DNA from: Owenia fusiformis
Lineage: Eukaryota; Annelida; Polychaeta; Sabellida; Oweniidae
Assembly (NCBI GenBank): GCA_903813345.2
Contig: CAIIXF020000001.1
Location: 61,490,270-61,554,269, forward strand
Direction of reading: 5' to 3'
DNA: 64,000 nt
The notes below the pieces were generated by a model that saw only the letters and a list, made by a program, of their open reading frames with translations, had not been told where the DNA came from and ran no database searches. Below, piece by piece: positions 24,390 to 36,000 of the stretch. How positions within the stretch are numbered: position 1 is the first letter of the stretch; each line of letters starts with the position of its first letter. Made by a program: the position numbers and the translations under genes.

Positions 24390-25137
24390 TCAAGATTTAA
24401 GTGGGATTGACATTGATATACATGTAGCTCTGAATTGTTTACATTTAGTGGGATTGACATTGATGTACATGTAGCTCTGAATTGTTTACATTTAGTGGGA
24501 TGACATTGATGTACATGTAGTTCGGAATTGTTTACATTTAGTGGGATGACATTGATGTACATGTAGCTCTGAATTGTTTACATTTAGTGGGATTGACATT
24601 GATGTACATGTAGCTCTGAATTGTTTACATTTAGTGGGATGACATTGATGTACATGTAGCTCTGAATTGTTTACATTTAGTGGGATGACATTGATGTACA
24701 TGTAGCTCTGAATTGTTTACATTTAGTGGGATTGACATTGTGTACATGTAGCTCTGAATTGTTTACATTTAATGGGATGACATTGATGTACATGTAGCTC
24801 TGAATTGTTTACATTTAGTGGGATTGACATTGATGTACATGTAGTTCGGAATTGTTTACATTTAGTGGGATTGACATTAATGTACATGTAGCTCTGAATT
24901 GTTTACATTTAGTGGGATGACATTGATGTACACTTAGCTCTGAATTGTTTACATTTAGTGGGATGACATTGATGTACATGTAGCTCTGAATTGTTTACAT
25001 TTAGTGGGATGACATTGATGTACATGTAGCTCTGAATTGTTTACATTTAGTGGAATGACATTGATGTACATGTAGCTCGGAATTGTTTACATTTAGTGGG
25101 ATGACATTGATGTACATGTAGCTCTGAATTGGTTACA
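24390..25137. repeat. 46-bp minisatellite, about 16 copies
   Basis: Head-to-tail units of about 46 bp containing gggatgacattgatgtacat and gtagctctgaattgtttaca, with one-base length variants (gattgac or gatgac). It begins about 390 bp after the translin stop codon and may be part of its 3' UTR. Confidence 0.95.
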
Positions 25138-25792
25138 TCAAGGCAAAGATTCATTGGAAAAATAAGATCTTATAAGATCGTTACTTCAGTGGAAATAACA
25201 TGGCAGGGTTTTACAAAGTTCCCTTAAACTTGAATATTCATCAGTTTTGCTGGTTCACTTTTCATATTATCCTTATGTATCTGATAGTTATACAAATTAA
25301 AATATGTCCAGTAAAAGAAAATAGTAGACCTAGAAGTCACATTTTCAAAGAAAATTAAATTTTCAAAGTTGATAATCTCTTTTCAAAACCATATTTCTTG
25401 ATGTAATTTTACATGTACATTCCATATATGACATCAGTTTGACTGGCTTTTGAATTTTAAATGACGTAAATCAAGATTATTTCTACTCGCATCAAAGATA
25501 TTTTGGAAATTATTAATAGTGCAGCTTTATAAGCATCGTTGTCTTAAAGGAGAATATTACTCTCCAAAACTTAAATGAAATATAAGAAATACAAATAAAC
25601 ATTCGAGAAAACGTTTTGTTTACATTGTTTGAGAAAACATGCAAAATATATGGGAATACCAAGACCTAAAGAGAAAATTGTTTTAATCTAAGTACATGTA
25701 CTGTACCAAGTATGGACAAAGTAATCGGACACATGTTTGCAGAAAGTGCTGTTCATTTGTGAATGCAGCATGGAAGCAAATCATTGCACTTT

Positions 25793-25988
25793 CATGGGCG
25801 TAGCGCTATTTTTCTAAGAAGTATGCCACCACCATGGGAGCAAGAGTTGAGTGAATCAAAAATCGAACATTCAGGGGGTTTTGGTGGTTCTCCCCCAGGA
25901 AAATTTTGAAATTTGGTTGTATTTGGAGCGAATTTGCAACCATCTGGTACACCTGTGCATACCCAGCGTACCGGGCGCTACGCCCATG
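25793..25988. mobile_element. 196-bp MITE with 5-bp target duplication
   Basis: Perfect 14-bp TIRs (CATGGGCGTAGCGC) are flanked by ACTTT on both sides (25788-25792 and 25989-25993). It encodes nothing. It lies between translin and the FASTKD gene. Confidence 0.75.
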
Positions 25989-26615
25989 ACTTTGTTGAAA
26001 TTTCAAAAATTGTGTCACCCTGCTGTTGAATTTATATTTGCACCTAAAAAATTGAATCATTGAGACTTTTTGACTAAAGCAGGTAAAATAAAGATTAAGC
26101 ATCATCTTGGTCTAACCTTAGGAAAACACTGTTTGACAAACAACCATTTAAATCTGCAAATATGACCAAAATCTGCTAACTCTGTTTTGAGTAATTATTC
26201 AAATAGATGGAGCCATGGCCCATATTAATACCACCCTGTCTCTTCCTTGACAACAGATAGTTGCTCACAATATTATGAGTTCAATCCTTAGTCAGATTTA
26301 AATTTCTGAGAACTGGTAGTTGATTTTGAAAAAAATGAAGTCAGTCTAAACAGTATTTGTTAACTTATTGGAAGTTGTAGGTATTTGTTACAGACGCCAA
26401 CCACCATCCACCGATTGACAACAGCTGTCACAAAAATGAAGACCATAATATGTCACCACTTTTTGGTGGTGACATAAAAACAAAATGATCTCCCCAGCAT
26501 CAGAGCTGCTGAAAATATGCAAATTACGTGCCACCCTGTTGAAAATCTGTAAACACATTTCCAGCTATATCACACAAACAAATTAAGACATATTTTCGTT
26601 AAATATAAATTTTGC

Positions 26616-26621
26616 TTTATT
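26616..26621 (-). other. Candidate polyadenylation signal of the FASTKD gene
   Basis: AATAAA on the minus strand, about 420 bp beyond the FASTKD-family stop codon at 27039. It is the canonical hexamer on the correct side, but such words are common in AT-rich DNA. Confidence 0.3.
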
Positions 26622-27038
26622 AATTTCACAAAGCACATCATACTATAAATCTCTTTACATGATGAATTTCTTTTTTTTCAATTGGTGGAAAGAAACTAAT
26701 AAAATGCCATGGAACCAATTCAAAAAACCTGTCCAGTCATGACTAGCCAATGATGATCCAGGGGTTTTGTTCCCAGGTAGAATATTTCCACCACTTCTGC
26801 TCACTCATAATATTAATCCATACTTCTGTGGGTCTGGATGGATTAAATAATGTGGTTTTGTCGTCTCCCAAAGATATCATCAATGTGTGGTACAGAGGTC
26901 ACATTTGAGTCGCAATAAATTTTTTCTAGCACAAAGTTCACTTTTCAACTAAGGCAATTAGAATAAAGAAACTACATGTAGTTCTTATGGCCTTAAATCT
27001 GTGTAGTCCTTTTATCATTTGGCACCACTCTACATGTC

Positions 27039-30000
27039 TCATTCTTGAATGAAATCTTGGAGTTCACTGGCATTTTGTATAAGTCTCTTGAGATATGGTT
27101 GTCTTTCTACATCTGGCATGTGCTTCAACTCATTGTATCGGACCTGGAATTCATGGGGACAATATCTATAAGCAATATTGAAAATGAAATAAATTAGGTT
27201 ATTCTAATTTCATCATCCCTTAATTTATTAATATAATATTAGAAAATAGTTCACTGCATGAATTCCTAAACAACAGAGGGCCAGGCAAATATGTAGATCA
27301 TATAAAACATTTTTTCTGGAATTCTGATGACAACATTTATGTGACACCCAACCAGACAGATGCACGCATCCATGCAAAAGTGTGATTAAAATGTTTGGTA
27401 AAAACTTGGTAAAAGGGGTAGAAATATGTAGAGAGAGAATAATCTGGGATATGATCAGAAGGGGATCTGCATTTATCATCCTCTGGATAAATGTAATATT
27501 CAGAACCTCCAATAGGATAATCTCTATATCTTACCACCACTGGGGAGTATCCCATATGTTTGAGGAGTCTGATGTAGAACATGAACCTCCCTCTCAGCAT
27601 GTGTATATTCTTATAGAAATGGCTATTTGTAAACATCAGGACTGCAACACTGTAAAAAATATAAATCAAACAAATAAGGGAATAAATATTTCTGGGGACA
27701 TATAAATCTCCTCTTAAAGCCTCATAGAGAATTGGACTAATTAGTTTGTCTCCTTTGTCAAATATGTGATGCTTTGTTGTACACTGGAGCTACAGACTTT
27801 TCTGACAATATCTACCATTAAGGAAATGTTTGTAGTTTATTCTAGAATCCTAAGAGGCATAAGTGCCATGGAAAACATTATTTAGTAAATAAGGAATCTT
27901 GTCTGGGCCTCATTTTGCGACTAGAGGCGCAATATTTTTCACATACTAATTATACATGTGTGAGAAGTAATAACAATAAAGCCATACTAAAAGAACAATA
28001 GTAATATCATGGTGGCTGGCCTTAAAGGTGCAATAATTAGAACAGGGGGGCCATTCAACGATCATCGACCATTGTCAAAATATAACCAGAACAACGGCAA
28101 CGCCAAAGCGTAGCGAATCCCATCGAACAGAAATGGCTGGCATTTTTACATACGAAATATAGCAAATATCATAAAATAACACCCATATGAAAGGCCACCA
28201 TTTTTAAAAAAGTTGATCACTAGCCAAGTTGTCATCAGAAGAAGCAATATGCTTTTAAGTAGCCACATATAAAATTGTTAAAAAATCGCCAATGCTGGCC
28301 ATATTTTAAAATGGCCGCTTACTACCCAAAATTCATTAGACAGTATGCAATCCTTACTTGTATTCACATATCAAATGTGAACAAAATCGCTCTATTACTT
28401 TTTGAGTTATAATAAAAAATGTAAAATAACACACATAAAAATGGTGGCCATTTTTTAAAATGGCTGACTACTCCCCAAAGTTTTATTAGACAATGTGCCA
28501 TGCTTAAAGTATTCACATATCAAATATGAACAAAATCGCTACAATACTTTTCGAGTTATAGCAAAAAATGTAAAAATGACAGCCATTTTTTGAAATGGCT
28601 GCCTACTACCCAAAGTGTCATTAGACAGTGTGCCATGCTTATAGTATTCACATATAAAATATGAACAAAATCGCTCTACTACTTTTTGAGTTATAGTAAA
28701 AAATGTAAACTATCACACATAAAAATGACGGCAATTTTTCAAAATGGCCACCTACTACCCAAAATGTCATTAGACATTGTGCCATGCTTAAAGTATTCAC
28801 ATACCAAATATGATGGATGTATGTATCTTTTATTCCCGATTTCAAATCGGATTTCATATAAACTAATTACATTGTTAGATAAATACAATAAACATAAAAC
28901 ATAAACATAAACAAGGTGACAACATATTTACAATCTTTAAAAGTAATATAATCTTCAAAATGGCCGCCTACTACCCAAAATGTCTTTAGACATTGTGCCA
29001 TGCTTAAAGAATTCACATACCAAATATGAACAAAATCGCTCCACTACTTTTCAAGTTACAGCAAAAATTGTAAAATGACGTGCAAAGGCAGCCATTTTTC
29101 AAGATGGCTGCCATGTATTTCTTCTATATTTACATTTCTAGCTTAATCAATGTCCTATATAACTTTTTTACATTTAAAATATATTGCTATTACAGTTTTA
29201 TATGCAGTACCTAAATTACTGTAAAATCGGCACTAAAATGGCCGCCATTTTTAAATGAGCGGCCATTTTGAAAATCGGTTTTAAAGCAGAACTTCTACCC
29301 TCATTAGGTATATGTGTACAAAATATGAACAAAATCGGGCCAATGGTATTTGAGTTATTGCCCAGACGGACGGACGGACATACGTACGGATGGACGGACG
29401 GACGGACGGATGGAGGCGTTCCCTATATCCCTCCGAACTTCGTTCAATGGGATAATTAAGTTTGGATATTTCATCAAGAATAGCATATATTTTTTATTAT
29501 CTTCAAAGAAACCCCCTGGATGAACATTATTTCAGCTGATATCCCTCTTGAAACGTGTGGGATCTTAAAAATATATAAGTGGGACTCCCTTTATAGAAGC
29601 TTTGAACTGAATTTACACTTCTTAGTGCTGAAATTGATAGTTTATCCATACATTTTAAGAAAATAGGTATGTCAAAGAAGATGTTAAGCCAAATATTGAC
29701 CTGATATCTCAGAAATTTTTTTTTTTTCGAGTTTCTCTCCTTGTTGCCCCTTTAAGTTGGACAAAGCACAAGGGAAAACTAAAGAGTCTCTTGTAGCAAA
29801 TATATGCCGAGACCATTGGTTCTATTGAAGTCTATTATATATTTCTTCAGGTCAGTACACATACATAACGCTCTCAAATACCCCCTTTATCTAATTAGGT
29901 TTCATGTACTCACACTTTATGGTCCTCTGGCACTGGATGTAGACTTTGTTTATTTCTGAGTGCAAACTCTGAAACAAAAACAAGAACACCAAGTTAAGTA

Positions 30001-33000
30001 ATTGAAGGGAAACAATAGAGCTTCACAAAAAACTGGAAAATGTAAAGAAGACCATTTACATTTGTTAACATAATTTTTCATGAAATTTTCAAAATGATAA
30101 GAATTTTGATAATGAGTTAAACAAAATATTTTATGCTGTAAAAGTGTAAGTGTAAAAAGGGAAATATAAAAATAAATAAGAAAGTACGCTCAAGAGGTTT
30201 GTGAAGTTATGATTAGAACCAGTAATAAAATAATATAAATGTTATATTCACTGATTCACTGATATATTCACAACAATGGCTGATCATGAGTTGTATAAAG
30301 TCTTTGCATTGCATCAACATATAACTTAAAAATCAAAGTGTTGAGTAAAGTATAAATCTAAATTCTGATTACATATTGTTACATATGAGAATCCCTCATA
30401 ATATTGTTATTATCAAAACAAAGAGAGTAATTGATGGAGTCAAGCAATCTAGGTTTATAAACAAAAGTTGTAATGTAAACTTTGAAAAGCAACAAGGTCA
30501 TCCAGGCAGAATAAAGCTGCTGGTAACCAAAAGTTATACAAAGTGAAGGATTCAGATTTATAAGAATGAGAACTACAATGGTTCACAATAGCATTATCCT
30601 TCAATAGAATACAATATAGTCTCATTTAGAAACCAGACCCACACGATGGCTACTTTTCTAGATCTTGTTACAGAACTTGGTTAGAAACATGAGTTTTATG
30701 GTGAAGATCAGTTACTTTCTTTGATCCACCACTGTGTCCTATGAACTGCGTATGTCTCTGAGTATAGAGTTCACAAATACTTGTCAATCTTAGATATGGA
30801 GAGAATGGAAAAAATAGGAAGCAAGGTTGTGTTTTTATGAAAGCTCTCAATGAGCAACACAATGAGATGGTGAGACCTCCAAATGGAAGAAAACAAAGGG
30901 CAGTAGTTAAATATATGATTGATTAGGGTGAGTGTTATTAACATTTAATAGAAGACTCATAACTTCTCATTTGTTAATCTCATTCAATTTAATAGATCCC
31001 AAAGAAATCTTTGTGTTACACTTTTAAGAAATGGACTTCATGAAAGTTTGAATTTTCTTGCTTCCAGTTCAAAGATGATATATCATATCGAGAAATGCGG
31101 TGAAAATGTCATGTCTTCTCTAATATCAAAGATGATATATCATATCGAGCAATGGGGTTAAAATGTCATGTCTTTATTGTAGAAGACCACAAAGATGCTA
31201 CTGCTGAATTTGGGCCTCATATTGCTGGTGAGGAGTTGTGTGGCTCATAACATACCCCTCCATGAAACTGTAAACACACTGGCAAAGCAACTTATGATGC
31301 AACAACTCATGTTTGAGGAGAGAATACGCAGCGAAGGAGACAGCGGAATAAAACAGTGTAGAATCAACAATGGCGGTACAAAGCCCTACCACATGCCGTC
31401 TTATTCATCAAAGAAAGGAGCTGCGTCATGTCATGATCATTCAAACCATAAAAGAACACTTGGTATGGGGGAGTTTGAAGCTGTATTAAACGGTGTGGAA
31501 TTCAGAACCAGGCATAATGACTACTTATTACGCATGCCCAGCCGAACATCAAGTGAATATCATGCCACCGAAGACATCCCTTTTCCTGAAGTCCCGCCAA
31601 GTGTGTTAGCAAAGAAAACAGTGAAGGGGCAAATCGAAGAGATGCAAAAATATTTCAAGGCTTTCCACACAGATTATACCTATGAAAGGGATTACAGGAA
31701 ATATTTCAAGCCTGTTCTATGCTATCTTGAAGGGGCCTGGACTACAGACCCAGATGACATCATTACTGAGCCCTTTAAAAGTGATCGCAATTGGTTAGAT
31801 GCAAACAGTTGGGAAGATCTTGAACAAAAGATACAATTCAACGCATACACAGGACGTAAAAGCAATCTTGAAAATTATGCATTCTTACCACGGAAAATCA
31901 TTGAACTTGTAAATGGCACTATCCCAGTGACCGCACAGTGGAATTATCGCATATTATGCCATCCTTTAAAGGAATTCCTAAATCCAAACAGGCTGAGGTT
32001 GATCGATGATGTAGCAACACGTATGATGTTCTACAACAATGTAGATCAACACTTGGAGTCAAGAAGGGCGAGGTTTCAGCTGAACACTAAAGACACCCCA
32101 TGGATTAATTACAAATTATATAATGATAAAATGGCTCAACATAGGGAACTCCTGGATGACTTAATGGAGGAAATCCCCGGAAAGGATAACTATGGGGCGT
32201 ACCATGAGGATAATGTATACGGCCGTAAAACACACAAACTGAAGATTGATTATGTGAAAAATGTTGGCTATTACCACCGTTGGTATCAGAGTGATAAGAA
32301 AGGGCCTATGGGACTTTTATTACGCCACCGTGGGTTTGCAGACAAAAATATATTCATGGCAAAGACACGACAGCCAAATGTTGCACCTATTGAGGTTGAG
32401 GATTGCAAGGGGAAGCGATCAAAGAGAGTGTGTAGAACATACAGACAAAGATGGACTTATGCAATTCCACTTGAAATTGTTTACATGTCTCCCTTGTTGA
32501 AATGGAATCCATATGATATACCATACAAAGGGGATGCCAGCTCCCCTGAAGGACAGACTGTTGAGAAAGGTGGTAAGCGCAATGGAGGTTTCACAAAAGC
32601 ATCTGCATACAATGGGACACATAATCAACTGTACTACCACACACCAGCAAAATTTTTTGAGGGACGAGTCGTTGATGTGGATAAAGCAGACACATACAGA
32701 GCTTCAACAGGTGTCCTGGACATGCATGGTATCGTGCGATCAATGACATCATCGGGGATACGAGTCCTACTTCCAAACATCCCTAACGTGGGAATTGTAC
32801 GTCAACGGTATCCCATAATGCCCCTTCACAGTGAAGGCAGCCCTATATGGAAGGAACTCCACGCACTTAAGGACATTGTCATGGACATGACCAAATATGG
32901 ATATATGATGAAGAAACTACCAAATGGTAAAAAACCGGACCTACACGACTACTTGTATCTTAAAGACTTTGTAAACACAAGAATTAATCTTGGATATGAC

Positions 33001-36000
33001 TTAGCAAATGATACTCCACACTTTCATCATTTCTATTTGGGTGAGGATGAAAGGGCAACATTACGTAGCGGACAGCCTGTCAGTATGATCACATCAGTGG
33101 CTAACAACCATAACCATTTAGTCACTGTGAGGCCTTGGGGAAGGAATGGAGGGGGTTATAAGATGTTTAGGTGTGATGGAGAAGAAATCTGTTGGGATGG
33201 CCACTCAACTATAAATAAACTGTATTATCACTAACAACTGAAAACATAATACAGGGTGTCAAAAAACAACGGCACCCCCCTCCACAGCAAAAACTCCTTA
33301 ATGTCACATGGAGTGTCATATCTCATTTGAAAGATAATTTAATTCTGGAGTTACTCATAAAATTTCATTTAATAAAACTTTAGAATAAAAAAGCTACATT
33401 GTTTCGAAGTTTGCTTCTTCAGTACTTTGTTTGCTACTTTGTTACTGGTTTAAGGTCAAATCTTGGAAATGATTAATATTTAGGAAATAGCCCAGATCTC
33501 ATCTACGCTGAGTATATATGTTCAATCGTGAAAGACCGGGTAGGAGAACTGATGGATAGGGGGCCTCTTGAAAATGGACACAGTAAGGATGTATTTCTGA
33601 AGAATATGCGGAAAATGCTTAAAGGTTTACGTTATGCTGAACCTTTCTTCGAATCTTCATTGAAATCATATTCATCCAGATTAGCTGCTTTACGAGCAGC
33701 AAGTGGTGGCCGTACCACCTACTAACAATCGGCTGTAAATCTGTAAAATTATATCATACAAAGCTGAAATTTCTTAAGTAACTCCAGAATTAAATTGTCT
33801 TTAAAATGAGATATGACGCATTATGTAATATTAAGTACATGTTGCTGTAGAGGGGGGTGCCGTTGTTTTTTGACATCCTGTAGATTAAAAGATGTTAAGG
33901 TCAGTCAGCTATCTATAGGCGTAGCTTACCATGATGTCAAAATATATTCAAAATGTAAAACATCCACATTCTCAATAATACAAGAGATATATATATTAAA
34001 CAACCAGAAGAAGTGAGTAGCTCCCACAATTCTTTCATATTCTATCGTATTCGGGGATTCAATCATATTGCAGGATGTATCACATGAACAATCATGAGCA
34101 CTAGCTCATTCAGTGCTGCGCATGCGTAAAGAAAAAATTGAAATCTTGGAAATGGCGTTTATTTCAGTTTGACATCATTTCAACATCATCATTTCAAAAC
34201 TATGGTAATACTATTGAAGTTACTCGATCCAAACTTGTAGAGAATACTCAACATTGTGAGATCCATTTCAATGGCAAATGAGGCCTGTTTATAAAATTAA
34301 TTATCGAACCTGCCGAATAGTACGGGTCATCTTTGGGAAATCTCCCCCTGGCAAGCAACTTTCAAAAATGATTATGTCCAGTGAAACCTGTATATGTGAA
34401 CACCTGTCTTATACAAACACCTCTCAATGTGAACATTTCTAGGTCCCAAATTGTCATCCCCAATTGACTTACATGTTTATAAAACCTTGAAATGTGAAAA
34501 CCTGTTAATCCAAACTCTTCCGGCATGTACAGGAGGTATGCAAATAAGACAGGTTTTACTGTACTGACAAAACACTTTCACACAAAGAAGGTTTGCGTGA
34601 ATACCAACCCACTTCTGAAAATGATGCTTCTACAAATTGAAATACTTAAGTAAAATACAATGCTATTTAGTTATTTAGAGGACACACCATTTTAAGTTGA
34701 CAGATGTAAGCATTATGGTAGATGATATTCAGAAAATATATGATATTGTACAATTCTTACTTAATTCAGACTAAATTCATATTTACTTGTATCGACTAGT
34801 TGACCTCTTTTAACCAAACACTCTCAATGTGAACATTTCTTGGTCCCAAATACTGTACTGACAAAACACTTTGACAGTAAATTCGTACTTACTTGTACCA
34901 ACTAGGTGACTGGTTCCCTCTTCCATCCAAAGATTAACAGGGTCATTATTGCCATCCAACACAAGTACATTGTCTATATATAAACCATACTTTGTTAACA
35001 ATCCTGAGCGCACAAATGTTTCACAACCAAATGATGAATTGATCAGATTCTTCATTTTAGACCAGGTTTTGGAATTTGGCTTTGGGGAAAACTGCTGGGC
35101 CAGATCAGTTGGTATTCTGAAATGTAAAGAATCAAAGTGAAATTGTGAAATTGACTTTCTCCAAGTGTATATTGTCAGATTCAATTGACAGGCTCATCTT
35201 TACATGTGCCATATTTGGAATGAAACATATGTCTGCTAACGTACGTCTGATCAATTCTTCGCCTTTATTTCTCAGCTAAGATCCATTTTTAGCATGAACA
35301 ACTTTTCATGTAAGTGATCCAATATGAGATGCTTTGTGATTTTTAATGAGAATTATCAAAATGAAATTTTAGCTATATTTCTGAATCAGAATACGATTGC
35401 AAGACAGAAAATATAATAGAAAATAGAAATAACAAATATTACCAAGGGAACTTGTTTGAAATTTCAATAAAATTATGGATTTGACGAATCTGATGTCTGT
35501 ATTCTCAGGATATTATCTCTTAAATATCTCTTTAAGAAATCAATAAAATTGATATATAGGGGAGTGCAGTGTAAAAGCCTCACCTCATTGTGGTTAAATC
35601 TCCGTGCTCAACTCTGGCGGCCATCTTTAACAAACACAGGTTGAATGTCAACTGTCTTAAATTTCTGGCAACTAAATTCAAAAACAAAAGTATTCAACTT
35701 AATGCATGTGTTATACATTTCAATAAAGTGGAAATTATCAGGCCTGACCTTGATACTATTCATTAACTTAATGTAAAAAAACAACAGTATTCATTTCAAT
35801 GTGATTGTTTAATGAAAACACATAACGAAATATACACGAGAGTAAACTTGAAACATAATCATAAGAATGCAAGTATACTTTTAACATAACAATGTGTGTT
35901 CTCACATTACAATATGTCACTCTTGGAACAAACATCACAAATGACACAAATCATATTGTTAGTACCTCAACTGAAATACTCGATTCTGATTGGTTGATTA

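Noticed and set aside
24374-24701. Minus-strand repeated frame HQCHPTKCKQFRATC
   Set aside because: It is an artefact of the 46-bp minisatellite after translin.
27337-27669. 110-codon minus-strand frame as a separate gene
   Set aside because: Its first part is the RAP-domain exon of the FASTKD gene (27535-27649) read on through the intron.
31198-32776. Several 60-80 codon frames overlapping the 679-aa gene on both strands
   Set aside because: They are shadows of the long frame, with no signal or composition of their own.
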